A stretch of 64,000 nt of DNA from an uncultured Bacilli bacterium (GTDB taxonomy: Bacteria > Bacillota_I > Bacilli_A > RF39 > UBA660): the NCBI GenBank assembly GCA_934086485.1, contig CAKOIF010000006.1, positions 1 through 64,000 of the forward strand, written 5' to 3'. Positions 8,746 through 17,166 of this stretch are shown here, piece after piece (the stretch's first letter is position 1; every line of letters begins with the position of its first letter). The position numbers and the translations under genes are program-made. Below the pieces are notes generated by a model. It was not told the origin of the DNA, searched no databases, and worked only from the letters and a program-made list of their open reading frames with translations.

Positions 8746-9515
8746 TTCTTGTCCCCCTTTATTTTATAAATAGTTTTATTATATAAAAATCCATCATCTG
8801 TTTCTACATTTATTTTTCCATTTACTAAATCTTTTATATCGTTTTCATTTAAACATATTGGATGATATATTGCATACTTAATATCCTTATTTAAATTATT
8901 AAGACCGTTAAAGTAAGGTAAATGATAAAAATATGTACCATACTCATTTTCAAATAAAATAAATTTATGATTATTATTTTCTATAACCAAAGGATTTTCA
9001 TACTTAACATTTTCATGTTTACTATAGTTTTTAATTAAGTATCTTCGTGAATAAGCACTTCCAATAAGTCCAAAAGCATATAAAGAAACCTTTTTCGAAG
9101 ATTTAGAAATTATTTCATCCACTTCATCCTCGGTTATATCAAAAGGAAGTACTATGCTATCTACATATTCATTATAAATATTAACGCCTTCATAGTTACA
9201 AGCAAAATGACTTGGCATTAATATCTTTTCTATTTTAACATCCTCAAGCATTTTAATAATACCTACATCATCAAAGATAATTCCTTTTATATTACTTGGA
9301 AGACTATGAAGCAAAGTATTTAACTTATTAGCACTATCTTCATCAAGAACTCTATTTACAAATAAATAACTATTTTCTTCCTTAATTTCACTTAAAGAAA
9401 ATTCATTTTCTACGCCAACACAAAATGAAAAAAGTGGGTAAACAAAACTATCTACACCATTTTCCTTAAGTAAATTAATTTCTTTTTCACTTTTAATAAT
9501 AAAAAGTTTATTCAT
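8742..9515 (-). CDS. trhP1: U32-family partner protein, YrrN/TrhP1-like
   Basis: This protein of about 257 residues is poorly conserved and corresponds by position and size to YrrN (TrhP1), the partner of YrrO. It lacks the U32 Cys signature but has a barrel-like pattern (IKGIIFDDVGIIKML and SLYAFGLIGSAYSRRY). The start is placed at the ATG at 9515, whose product begins MNKLFIIKSEK. It overlaps the trmR stop by 8 bases, whereas the longer frame would run further into trmR. Function is assigned mainly from synteny. Confidence 0.7.
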   Translation of the reverse strand: MNKLFIIKSEKEINLLKENGVDSFVYPLFSFCVGVENEFSLSEIKEENSYLFVNRVLDEDSANKLNTLLHSLPSNIKGIIFDDVGIIKMLEDVKIEKILMPSHFACNYEGVNIYNEYVDSIVLPFDITEDEVDEIISKSSKKVSLYAFGLIGSAYSRRYLIKNYSKHENVKYENPLVIENNNHKFILFENEYGTYFYHLPYFNGLNNLNKDIKYAIYHPICLNENDIKDLVNGKINVETDDGFLYNKTIYKIKGDKK

Positions 9516-10104
9516 GATTTTTCTTCTTACTAACTGAAAGTCCATCCCCTATATCATAAAAGGTTGTCTCAAAATCAGTATTGTTTTTTAGAAAATCTAT
9601 ATAACTTTCAATTTTTGATACTAGTTGGCGTAAATTTTTACTTTCAATCGTATCACTTTTACCTACATAACCATGAAATTTTAAATTATCAGTTATAATA
9701 ACACCAGTGTCCTTTAAAAAATATTGATATTTTTCAAAAAATCTTGTGTACTGTCCTTTAGCGGCATCAATAAATATTAAATCATATTTAGCCTCCACTG
9801 GAATATTTAACTCTAAAGCATCTTGAAGTGCAACATTTATTTTTTTATCAAGACCACATTCTTTAATATTTTTAACGCACTCTAAATATCTTTTTTCATC
9901 TCTTTCAATTGTGGTTACATAAACATCATCTTTAGCACTTGCCATAAGTATTGCAGAATAGCCTATTGCACTACCTATTTCTAATATATTTTTTACATTA
10001 TTATCTTGAATATATTTCATAATAAATGCTATTGAGTTTTTTTCAATTATCGGAACGCTATTTTCTTCCGCATATTTTTCTATTTCCTTTAATTTTTCTT
10101 TCAT
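9508..10104 (-). CDS. trmR: tRNA 5-hydroxyuridine methyltransferase
   Basis: This 198-residue SAM-dependent O-methyltransferase of the YrrM/TrmR type makes 5-methoxyuridine at the tRNA wobble position from the hydroxyuridine produced by TrhP. The SAM-binding motif I reads ILEIGSAIGYSAILMA (about residues 40-55). A DLIFIDAAKGQY segment and an ITDNLKFHG segment match the metal-binding region of the catechol-O-methyltransferase-like family. It lies 3 bases after mltG and overlaps trhP1. Confidence 0.85.
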   Translation of the reverse strand: MKEKLKEIEKYAEENSVPIIEKNSIAFIMKYIQDNNVKNILEIGSAIGYSAILMASAKDDVYVTTIERDEKRYLECVKNIKECGLDKKINVALQDALELNIPVEAKYDLIFIDAAKGQYTRFFEKYQYFLKDTGVIITDNLKFHGYVGKSDTIESKNLRQLVSKIESYIDFLKNNTDFETTFYDIGDGLSVSKKKNHE

Positions 10105-10106
10105 TT

Positions 10107-11144
10107 TTAATTTTCACCTAATTTCTTTTGAATTTCATAAAACCCTTTTATATCCTCGGCAAAATAAACTTTTCCTGTATTTATATCAGCATAAAAGTAT
10201 TCAAAGTTTGTGTCTGATGGATTAAGTGCTGCATTAATACTTTCAAGTGATGGATTACATATTGGACCTACAGGAAGACCAATAAATGATAAATTTCTTG
10301 TATTATACGGATTAACTGCATTAAGTTCTTTAGTCGTAATTGTCTCTTTTAAAGATAAATGAGATCCATAATATGCTGTAACGTCCATTCCAAGAGCCAT
10401 CTTTTTATCAAGCCTTGTATAAATAACTTGACTTACTTTTTCTCTATCTTCTTTATTAACAGCCTCTTGTTCTATAATCGAAGCAATTGTAAGAAGTTCA
10501 TGTATAGAATATTTACTAGATTTTAAATCTAAATTACTTAATTTTTTTTGAGTATTATTAAGCATTGTTCTAACTATTGTTTCAAATGATGAATTTTCAT
10601 AAAACTCATAAGTATCTGGATATAGATAACCCTCTAAAGAGTAGTAAATATCTTTATTTTTTATATCATTTGTTATAAATGAATAATCTTTAATTAAACT
10701 ATCTAAAAATTTTTCATCTTTTAAAGTTTTAATCATATCATCATAGGTAATATCAAAATTAGCCTCAATTTGTTTTAGATATGTTTCTATACTTTTACCT
10801 TCGACAAAAGTAATATTAATTGTTTTAACAATTTGATCTATTTTACCATCATTAATTTGATTAATTATACTTATTGCATTTTGCTTTTTATTAAATGTAT
10901 ATTTACCTGCTTGTAAGTTTAAACTTGGATTTATAAATACATAAGCAAGAGTTGTAAATTTACTTTTAATAAGTCCTGCTTTTTTTAAATTTGATACTAT
11001 TTTTACTTTATTATCACCAGCATTTACACTAAATGATACTGAAGTATCCTCTTTATGGCCTGTAAAAAGTGTAATATAAGAAAATACTCCAATAAGTAGA
11101 ACTACCACTGCTACAGTTATAATTATTATATTTTTCTTTTTCAT
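10107..11144 (-). CDS. mltG: Endolytic murein transglycosylase MltG (YceG-like)
   Basis: This 345-residue protein cleaves nascent glycan strands and so limits their length. It has one N-terminal membrane segment (residues 5-25), a LysM-like extracellular region and a YceG domain. The catalytic Glu lies in SIIEQEAVNKEDR. The family C-terminus (GLPVGPICNPSLESI and NTGKVYFAED) is present. Length and topology are normal. It overlaps the DUF1292 gene by four bases and sits where Bacillus has yrrL. Confidence 0.92.
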   Translation of the reverse strand: MKKKNIIIITVAVVVLLIGVFSYITLFTGHKEDTSVSFSVNAGDNKVKIVSNLKKAGLIKSKFTTLAYVFINPSLNLQAGKYTFNKKQNAISIINQINDGKIDQIVKTINITFVEGKSIETYLKQIEANFDITYDDMIKTLKDEKFLDSLIKDYSFITNDIKNKDIYYSLEGYLYPDTYEFYENSSFETIVRTMLNNTQKKLSNLDLKSSKYSIHELLTIASIIEQEAVNKEDREKVSQVIYTRLDKKMALGMDVTAYYGSHLSLKETITTKELNAVNPYNTRNLSFIGLPVGPICNPSLESINAALNPSDTNFEYFYADINTGKVYFAEDIKGFYEIQKKLGEN

Positions 11145-11380
11145 TTTGCCCTCTTTATTTTATCTAATATTCTATTGGCAATTTCAATTTCTTCATCAGT
11201 TAATTCATTTAAAATTAAATCATCCTTAATTTTACCAATGTATGCATATTTAATACCTTTACTATTTTCTTTATTATCTGTGTAAACAACTATTGTCTGC
11301 TCTAAATCATTTTCAAATGTAAAAAGTATATTATTCTCGGTTTTTGATTTACCATTTCCTGTAACAATTTTAGCCTGCAT
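11141..11380 (-). CDS. DUF1292 family protein (YrzB-like)
   Basis: This 79-residue acidic protein between ruvX and mltG has the size and position of YrzB (DUF1292). It shows the pattern of acidic residues and aromatic beta strands typical of that family. Molecular role unknown. It overlaps both neighbours (11 bases with ruvX, 4 with mltG), so translation is probably coupled. Confidence 0.75.
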   Translation of the reverse strand: MQAKIVTGNGKSKTENNILFTFENDLEQTIVVYTDNKENSKGIKYAYIGKIKDDLILNELTDEEIEIANRILDKIKRAK

Positions 11381-11795
11381 TTTTACTCCTTATATATGTT
11401 TCAAGAATTATGGCTGCGGCTTGCATATCAACTTTGTCTTTAATGTCTTTAGCGTGTTTGCCATTTGCAAGGAGAATCTTTTGTGCCTCTACTGAGGATA
11501 ATCTTTCATCCACTAAAGCGACTTTTATATCAAGCGTTTTAAGAAGCTCGCAAAAATTATATGTTCTTTGAGCAGCAAAGCCTTCACTTCCATCCATATT
11601 TTTAGGAAGCCCAATTGCTATTTCTGTTATATCCTCTTTAGCAATTATTTCCTTAAGTTCTAAAAAAGCAGTTTCATATTCTTCACTATTAAATCTAATT
11701 ACTTTATAAGGTGTAATAATTGTATTTGTTCTATCGGAAATTGCAATACCTAACGTTTTTGTACCTAAATCTAGGCCCATATATCTTGTTTTCAT
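11370..11795 (-). CDS. ruvX: Holliday junction resolvase-like RuvX (YqgF)
   Basis: This 141-residue RNase H-fold protein of the YqgF/RuvX family is implicated in rRNA processing and Holliday junction resolution. Visible motifs are MGLDLGTKTLGIAISD with the first catalytic Asp, GLPKNMDGSEG, VDERLSSVEA with the acidic pair, and the C-terminal KDKVDMQAAAIIL with the last Asp. Length is normal. It overlaps ireB by four bases. Confidence 0.93.
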   Translation of the reverse strand: MKTRYMGLDLGTKTLGIAISDRTNTIITPYKVIRFNSEEYETAFLELKEIIAKEDITEIAIGLPKNMDGSEGFAAQRTYNFCELLKTLDIKVALVDERLSSVEAQKILLANGKHAKDIKDKVDMQAAAIILETYIRSKNAG

Positions 11796-12040
11796 CGTCC
11801 TAAATACCCATTTATAATAGCCATTAATACTTCTTCACGAGAAAATTTAGTAATCTTTTTTCTAGCATCTTTATATGATGTAATATATGTTGAATCACCA
11901 GATAGTAAATAACCAATTAGTTGACTAGTGGGATTATATCCCCTTTCCTCAATGGCCTTAATAACTTCATTAATACTTATCATAATTAACTCCTGTCTTA
12001 AAACTTTTAAATCAAATATTGAAGTTTTTTCAGAATTCAT
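11792..12040 (-). CDS. ireB: IreB family regulatory phosphoprotein (YrzL, DUF965)
   Basis: This protein of about 82 residues is the family known in Enterococcus as a substrate of the IreK Ser/Thr kinase that affects cephalosporin tolerance. The diagnostic core is ERGYNPTSQLIGYLLSGD followed by YKDARKKI. The ATG at 12040 is chosen because AAGGAAGTG lies just upstream and the length then matches the family; the longer frame to 12094 would start inside the promoter. It is the first gene of the seven-gene operon. Confidence 0.88.
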   Translation of the reverse strand: MNSEKTSIFDLKVLRQELIMISINEVIKAIEERGYNPTSQLIGYLLSGDSTYITSYKDARKKITKFSREEVLMAIINGYLGR

Positions 12041-12065
12041 TAAAATTTCACTTCCTTGCACTTTT

Positions 12066-12094
12066 ATTTTATCAAAAAAAATATTAAACTGCAA
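12066..12094 (-). promoter_or_regulatory. Promoter of the ireB operon
   Basis: On the minus strand TTGCAG (12089-12094), a 17-nt spacer and TAAAAT (12066-12071). It lies between the der terminator and the ireB start. Confidence 0.6.
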
Positions 12095-12100
12095 CCTTAC

Positions 12101-12128
12101 AAAAAAATGTAAGCATTTTAACTTACAT
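12101..12128 (-). terminator. Rho-independent terminator of the ysxC-der operon
   Basis: The stem ATGTAAG/CTTACAT (12107-12113 with 12122-12128) is followed by a run of seven T on the minus strand. It touches the der stop codon. Confidence 0.85.
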
Positions 12129-13429
12129 TAATCATTCTTATTTTTAAATTCTAATATAATTGGTGTTCCATCAAGTTCAAAGGTTTTTCTTATTTGATTT
12201 TCTAAATATCTTTCATAAGAAAAATGTACTAATTTTTTATTATTTACCTCAAAAGTGAATTTCGGAGGTTTAATACTTGTTTCAGAAGCAAAATATATTT
12301 TAAGTCTTTTTCCTTTATATGAAGGTGGATTATGCATTTGAACGCTTTCAATTATGCAATCATTAAGCGTGCTTGTTGCAATAACTCTATTATGTGATTC
12401 ATAAGCATTAATTATTTCTGGCATTAATGTTCCAAGTCTTTTTGAGGTCTTTGCAGAAACAAATACTACTTTAGCATAAGACAAAAACTTAAATTCATTT
12501 TCCATTAACAGCTTCCATTTTTTAAGTTCTTCTTCAGGGCTTTCTACAGTATCCCATTTATTTACACATATTACAATAGCCTTACCAGCATCAGTTATAT
12601 ATGAGGCAATATGTTTATCGTGTTCAATAATGCCCTCTTTGGCATCAATTACAAGGACACATACATCACTTCGATCAATTGCTTTTAAAGAACGAATATA
12701 AGAATATTTCTCAATTTGCTCATAGATTTTACCTTTTTTTCGCATACCGGCAGTATCAATAACAACATATTCATTTCCATTATATTTAAATATACTATCA
12801 ACAGCATCTCTAGTGGTTCCTGCAATATTAGAAACTATCAATCTATCCTCTTTCAAAAGAGCATTTACTAATGAACTTTTTCCTACATTTGGTCTTCCGA
12901 CAAAGCAAAATTTTACTCTATTATCTTCTTTTTCTTTACCTTCACAAATATTTGCCTCTAAATAAGAATTTAATTTATCAAAACCAATATTATGTTCTGC
13001 AGAAATAGCAATCATTTCCTCAAAGCCTAATTCATAAAAGTTATATAAATTATTTTGCCTTTCTTTATTATCGGCTTTATTTACTAAAACTAATACTTTT
13101 TTATTAGATTTATGAAGCATACTTGCAACCATTTTATCTTCAGTAGATATTTCACAAGTGGCATCCACAATAAAAAGGATTAAATCAGCCTCATCAATTG
13201 CAAGAGTAGCCTGCGCTAAAATATCTTTATTAAAGTCACCATTTTCTAAAGAAAGTCCTCCGGTGTCAATCAAATGAAATGCTTTATCTTTTAAATTAAC
13301 AATTCCATAAATTCTATCTCTTGTAACACCTGGTGTATCCATTATAATTGATTTTTTTTCTTTTATTAATCTATTAAAAATTGTACTTTTACCAACGTTT
13401 GGTTTTCCTATTAAACATACAGTTTGCAT
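12128..13429 (-). CDS. der: Ribosome-assembly GTPase Der (EngA)
   Basis: This 433-residue double GTPase is needed for 50S subunit maturation. The first G domain has GKPNVGKST, DTPGVTRD, DTGGL and NKAD. The second has GRPNVGKSS, GTTRD, DTAGMRKKGK and NKWD. A KH-like C-terminal domain follows. Size and motif order are normal. It is the last gene of an operon with ysxC and a pseudopilin (15-base gap) and ends at a strong terminator. Confidence 0.96.
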   Translation of the reverse strand: MQTVCLIGKPNVGKSTIFNRLIKEKKSIIMDTPGVTRDRIYGIVNLKDKAFHLIDTGGLSLENGDFNKDILAQATLAIDEADLILFIVDATCEISTEDKMVASMLHKSNKKVLVLVNKADNKERQNNLYNFYELGFEEMIAISAEHNIGFDKLNSYLEANICEGKEKEDNRVKFCFVGRPNVGKSSLVNALLKEDRLIVSNIAGTTRDAVDSIFKYNGNEYVVIDTAGMRKKGKIYEQIEKYSYIRSLKAIDRSDVCVLVIDAKEGIIEHDKHIASYITDAGKAIVICVNKWDTVESPEEELKKWKLLMENEFKFLSYAKVVFVSAKTSKRLGTLMPEIINAYESHNRVIATSTLNDCIIESVQMHNPPSYKGKRLKIYFASETSIKPPKFTFEVNNKKLVHFSYERYLENQIRKTFELDGTPIILEFKNKND

Positions 13430-13444
13430 AAACTGTCCCCCTTT

Positions 13445-13939
13445 CTAATTACAATATAAATCTTCACTATACTTATCAAAATCAACAATTAAAGTCTTGT
13501 TATTGTTTGTTTTTTCTATACACGCATAAACTCTTTTATTTTTTGTAAATACTTTAATTGATAACTCATTAACTACTAAATTATCATAATTATTAGTTAC
13601 AACATTTTTACATAATTCACCATCATTATATCCAAGTTTAGAACTCTTATTATTAGAGCATTTTGTATAACTATAAAGTTTTGGATCAACGGCTTCCTCA
13701 GATTCATAGTAATTATTGATAATCAAATCACCAATAGTTAAAGTTGTTTCTAAACTATCTTTATTATCTTCTCCCCATTTTTCCGCTGCTGCTATCGCAC
13801 TAGACATTTTATCTTCGAATAATTTTCTATTCATTTGTTTTCGCACGCCAATTACGCTAGACACACCAATTAAAGCAACAACTGATATAAGCACTATAAC
13901 TGCCATAAGTTCCACTAAAGTAAATCCTTTTTTATTCAT
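13445..13939 (-). CDS. Type IV pilin-like (pseudopilin) protein
   Basis: This 164-residue protein starts with a classic type III signal: MNKK, then G/F cleavage, FTLVE with Glu at +5, and a hydrophobic helix LMAVIVLISVVALIGVSSVI. The remainder is a short Cys-containing globular domain (SYTKCSN, NDGELCKN, DLYCN). It is a likely prepilin-peptidase substrate exposed at the cell surface. No other pilus or com gene is in the window. It sits between ysxC and der with gaps of 14 and 15 bases, an unusual place for a pilin. Confidence 0.8.
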   Translation of the reverse strand: MNKKGFTLVELMAVIVLISVVALIGVSSVIGVRKQMNRKLFEDKMSSAIAAAEKWGEDNKDSLETTLTIGDLIINNYYESEEAVDPKLYSYTKCSNNKSSKLGYNDGELCKNVVTNNYDNLVVNELSIKVFTKNKRVYACIEKTNNNKTLIVDFDKYSEDLYCN

Positions 13940-13953
13940 ATTCTTTTTCTCCT

Positions 13954-14535
13954 TTATAAATAACTTTCTATAATTTTAAGTATATCATCTCTACCTTTTT
14001 TCGTAATCGTAGAAAAAGGTACAAACACTTCTTCATCACCAAGTTTTAATGCACTCTTTATTAATTTATCTTGTTTAATACGACCATTTTTCTTGATCTT
14101 ATCATATTTCGTGGCCACTACAGTGATATTTAAATTATAATATTTTAAATAATTATACATTAGTATATCATCCTCAGTCGGTTTATGACGATAATCCACA
14201 AGTAAAAAAACACATTGTAAATTACTTCTATTTTTAATATAGTCCTCAATCATAAGACCAAATTTCTTTTGTTTTTCTTTAGAAACATTTGCATATCCAT
14301 AACCAGGTACATCTACTAAATAAAAAGTATCATTTACTAAATAAAAATTTAGAGTTTGAGTTTTACCTGGCTTCGAAGATGTATGAGCAAAATTTTTTCT
14401 TTCAACTAAGGAATTTATAAAACTTGATTTTCCTACGTTACTTCTTCCGACAAGTAAAAATTCTTTTTTATTATCACCAGGATATTGAGATACCCTAACT
14501 GCTATATTGGGTTCTTTTACAGATATTATATCCAT
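13954..14535 (-). CDS. ysxC: Ribosome biogenesis GTP-binding protein YsxC (EngB)
   Basis: This GTPase of about 193 residues acts in 50S assembly. Motifs: GRSNVGKSSFINSL (G1), KPGKTQTLNFY (G2), DVPGYGYA (G3), TKYDK (G4) and a C-terminal PFSTITKKGRDDI. The ATG at 14535 gives the usual distance to the G1 loop; in-frame GTG codons up to 14553 are possible alternatives. It is the first gene of the operon behind the promoter at 14558-14586. Confidence 0.93.
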   Translation of the reverse strand: MDIISVKEPNIAVRVSQYPGDNKKEFLLVGRSNVGKSSFINSLVERKNFAHTSSKPGKTQTLNFYLVNDTFYLVDVPGYGYANVSKEKQKKFGLMIEDYIKNRSNLQCVFLLVDYRHKPTEDDILMYNYLKYYNLNITVVATKYDKIKKNGRIKQDKLIKSALKLGDEEVFVPFSTITKKGRDDILKIIESYL

Positions 14536-14557
14536 ATACTTTTTCACCACCAATTAA

Positions 14558-14586
14558 ATTATAAAGGAAAATGTTAAAAAAAGCAA
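14558..14586 (-). promoter_or_regulatory. Promoter of the ysxC operon
   Basis: TTGCTT (14581-14586), 17-nt spacer and a consensus TATAAT (14558-14563) on the minus strand. It sits just upstream of ysxC and after the RnfD-like gene terminator. Confidence 0.7.
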
Positions 14587-14619
14587 CATTCACAAATTTT
14601 AAAATTGTATTGAAAATGC

Positions 14620-14645
14620 AAAAAAAGAGCATAAACTCTTTTTTA
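14620..14645 (-). terminator. Rho-independent terminator of the RnfC/D-like pair
   Basis: AAAAAAGAG (14621-14629) pairs with CTCTTTTTT (14636-14644). On the minus strand the 3' arm itself forms the T-run. It overlaps the stop codon of the RnfD-like gene. Confidence 0.75.
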
Positions 14646-15503
14646 TTTGGAACTAATTTTTAAAATGAATTTATCAAAATATGGACTTGCAAATGATAAT
14701 ATTAAACTTACTAAATAAATACCTATATTAATATCTATAAAACTAAATGCAAAAGTAAAAACTCCTAAAAGAAAACCATATATATACTGCCCACCTTTAG
14801 TATAAGGTGAAAAAATACTTACTGTATTTAAAATTACAAAAGAAAATATTAAATTACTATTAATTGCTAAATTATGATCAAAACTTTTTGATAGTGCAAA
14901 ATATAATGAAAGCAAGATATAATAAGTAATCAAGGCCGTGGTTGAAATATGCTTTTTATAGAAAAAATTGCAAAGTAAATATACAAGTAATAAAATACTA
15001 TAAATAAATAAAGTATTGCTTATACCCCCTTCACCACTACCAAACAAATAATTTATTATACTATAACTATGACTGACTGATGTTTCATAAACATTTAAAA
15101 ATGTATACTTATGAAATATTATAGCAATTAAAATTAATAACAAAATAGTGATTAAACTTATATTAACTTTTTTATATGTATATAAAATATTTACTAAAAA
15201 TAAAATTATTAAATAAATAAAGATATTTGTATTAGGCATAACTATTAATCCACTTAAAAGGTTTAAATAAAGTCTATAAGAAATAAAATCTTCTTTTTTA
15301 TATTTTGAAAATACATAACTAATTAAAAAAGAAATTAAAATTAATAGCAAAGGTTTAAAACTATTAAAGATATTTACATATCCATTTTTATAAAGCAATA
15401 TCCCATTTTTATATATACCATAAAGTAAAAATGGAATTAATAATAGCATCTGTTTTAATAATATTTTTTTTTCATTAATTTTTGACTCTAAATATACTTT
15501 CAT
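14643..15503 (-). CDS. RnfD/NqrB-like membrane protein, divergent
   Basis: This polytopic protein of about 286 residues has roughly ten hydrophobic segments. The segment NTVSIFSPYTKGGQYIYGFLLG resembles the conserved C-terminal SP-x-T-x-x-G-x-x-x-x-G region of RnfD. The GSGEGGISNT loop resembles its G-S-x-G-E-T-S region. The Ser/Gly-Ala-Thr motif that carries covalent FMN in RnfD is not recognisable. The start at 15503 makes an ATGA overlap with the RnfC-like gene and has AGAGGG upstream; the longer frame to 15560 runs inside that gene. RnfD-like identity is probable, activity uncertain. Confidence 0.6.
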   Translation of the reverse strand: MKVYLESKINEKKILLKQMLLLIPFLLYGIYKNGILLYKNGYVNIFNSFKPLLLILISFLISYVFSKYKKEDFISYRLYLNLLSGLIVMPNTNIFIYLIILFLVNILYTYKKVNISLITILLLILIAIIFHKYTFLNVYETSVSHSYSIINYLFGSGEGGISNTLFIYSILLLVYLLCNFFYKKHISTTALITYYILLSLYFALSKSFDHNLAINSNLIFSFVILNTVSIFSPYTKGGQYIYGFLLGVFTFAFSFIDINIGIYLVSLILSFASPYFDKFILKISSK

Positions 15504-16642
15504 TTTTGCCCTCTTAAATATTTTCTTAAATTGATTTTGCACGGACATATATAAGTGCATAGTCCACAGTCAATACAATTTTTACTTTTTTTACCAGTGT
15601 CCATAACATTTTTGGGGTTTACTTTTACTGGACATATTTTATAGCACATACCACATAAATTGCATTTCTTTGCTTCTTCATTTTCATTTGGAATAATTAA
15701 AACAGCCTTAGTATTATTTGTAACTACACATTTTTTATAATCAATTTCGTACCCTGTCATTAAGCCATTATAAATATATAAAGCATCTTTAATATCAATA
15801 TTTAATTTTTGAAAAACATCACTTAATAAAGTCCCTATTTTTACATTAACAACATAACTTTTTTCTAAAAAGGGGCTTGCAATTGTAATAAACGTATTAT
15901 CTTTAAAATCATTATAAACTAAACCATTATAAATACTTAACATATCTTTTGCACTTATTACTAAACTATTTTCAGATAATCCCATATTTTCTAGCAAAAA
16001 GAAATTTGTCCCTAAAAGATATTTATCTTCGATTAAACTTAAATTTATATTTGTATAAGTTCCTATTTTACTTAAAAATAAATTAATATTTTCTGTATCG
16101 TTACTTTTAATTGCAATATATGAATTTTTAATTTTAAATGTATCACTAAAAACATCAGTCATTTTTAAAATCTCATTAGCATAAAATTGTAAAATATAGG
16201 GATTATTTTCTATATATGGTTCATCCTCGAGACCATTTACCACTATATTGGAGATTTTTCTTGTCCTAATAATATTTAAATAGTCATCAAAGTTAAGACT
16301 TGTAAGAGTGCTAATTATATCCTCAGTAGTTACACTCTTTATTTTATTTTTAGTCTCTTTAGTATTTTCTTCATAATTATTTTCAATGACAATACACTCT
16401 TTTAATGCTTCATCACATATTAAATTAGTTGTACCAATAATTTTTCCTGATATACTACTTTTAATTTTTTTTAATTTATTTTCTAATATGGCTTCGTTTT
16501 TTAAAACTTTAGAGTTTTGCTTTTTAATAAGTTCATAGCCATCTTCAATTGGAACATAAATATGGTCTGGATCCATAAATGAAAATATTTTACTTGCAAA
16601 TTTTATGTCATATATTCTATCTAATTTTATCAATTTTCTCAT
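15500..16642 (-). CDS. RnfC-like ferredoxin-type protein, degenerate
   Basis: This 380-residue protein has the RnfC architecture. It starts with an N-terminal barrel-sandwich segment (PIEDGYELIKK to SISGKIIG), followed by a Rossmann-like middle and a SLBB-like segment. The C-terminus carries two four-Cys iron-sulfur motifs, CNLCGMCYKICPVK and CIDCGLCTYICPCK. The glycine-rich GxGGAxFP loop that binds NADH and FMN in RnfC is missing (the region reads STLTSLNFDDYL). The following NGLEDEPY replaces the usual NGAECEPY. It may therefore pass electrons between clusters without oxidising NADH. It is translationally coupled to the RnfD-like gene. No RnfA, B, E or G is nearby. Confidence 0.65.
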   Translation of the reverse strand: MRKLIKLDRIYDIKFASKIFSFMDPDHIYVPIEDGYELIKKQNSKVLKNEAILENKLKKIKSSISGKIIGTTNLICDEALKECIVIENNYEENTKETKNKIKSVTTEDIISTLTSLNFDDYLNIIRTRKISNIVVNGLEDEPYIENNPYILQFYANEILKMTDVFSDTFKIKNSYIAIKSNDTENINLFLSKIGTYTNINLSLIEDKYLLGTNFFLLENMGLSENSLVISAKDMLSIYNGLVYNDFKDNTFITIASPFLEKSYVVNVKIGTLLSDVFQKLNIDIKDALYIYNGLMTGYEIDYKKCVVTNNTKAVLIIPNENEEAKKCNLCGMCYKICPVKVNPKNVMDTGKKSKNCIDCGLCTYICPCKINLRKYLRGQK

Positions 16643-16660
16643 ATAATTTCCTCATTTATA

Positions 16661-16689
16661 ATGATATCATAATCTTATCTAACTTACAA
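16661..16689 (-). promoter_or_regulatory. Probable promoter of the RnfC/D-like pair
   Basis: TTGTAA (16684-16689), 17-nt spacer and TATCAT (16661-16666) on the minus strand, 19 bases before the RnfC-like start. The -35 region lies at the end of the decayed DUF1016 copy. Confidence 0.45.
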
Positions 16690-17151
16690 TTTTAAATTTT
16701 GTTGAAAATATTCATTTATTATTTCTAATACTTACAATTATGTTTTTTCTATTTTTCTCTATATTTTTAATTACAAAATTTTCATTATAATCAAAATACT
16801 ATTTCATAAAGTTATATCGCATAGTTTAAATGTGTTTCATAGATAAAAGTTCTCTATAATGACTCCAGGTCAATTGTGTCCACATTGTGGACACTTTTTG
16901 ATTACTAAACAAATTATAAAATTGTTTCATTCTAAAAAGTGTTCTACGATTATATTTTTTACCAACTTCATTAACTAGTTTTTCTGCATATTTACCAATA
17001 ATATCATTACTGTACTCTTTTCCAGCCTCACTTAAAAGTTTACCTACTTCCAAATTAGTAAGAATTTTATTTCTTTTTTTAGATTAATCTTTTATCTTTG
17101 CATAAATTTCATTTTTAATAATTTTTCTTTTATTTCATCATAATAATTCAT
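16681..17151 (-). pseudogene. Decayed DUF1016 (YhcG-like) copy 1
   Basis: The start at 17151 (MNYYDEIKEKLLK) matches copies 2 and 3. A missing A in the poly-A stretch after that segment then shifts the frame to a stop. The original frame resumes at 17053 (EVGKLLSEAGKEY) and stops at 16826, after the conserved LTWSHYRELL. Most of the nuclease half is deleted, but 16681-16715 still resembles the last codons and flank of copy 2. It retains its own intragenic palindrome at 16876-16894. Confidence 0.75.
16876..16894. repeat. Intragenic palindrome, DUF1016 copy 1
   Basis: GTGTCCAC and GTGGACAC are perfect 8-base inverted arms around a 3-base loop. It lies in the codons before the conserved LTWSHY. 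Sequence differs from the palindromes at the same site in copies 2 and 3. Confidence 0.8.
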
Positions 17152-17166
17152 TTAATCATTTCCTTT

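Noticed and set aside
15500..16642. RnfC-like gene considered as a functional Rnf NADH dehydrogenase subunit
   Set aside because: The glycine-rich NADH/FMN loop is missing and no other rnf subunit genes are adjacent.
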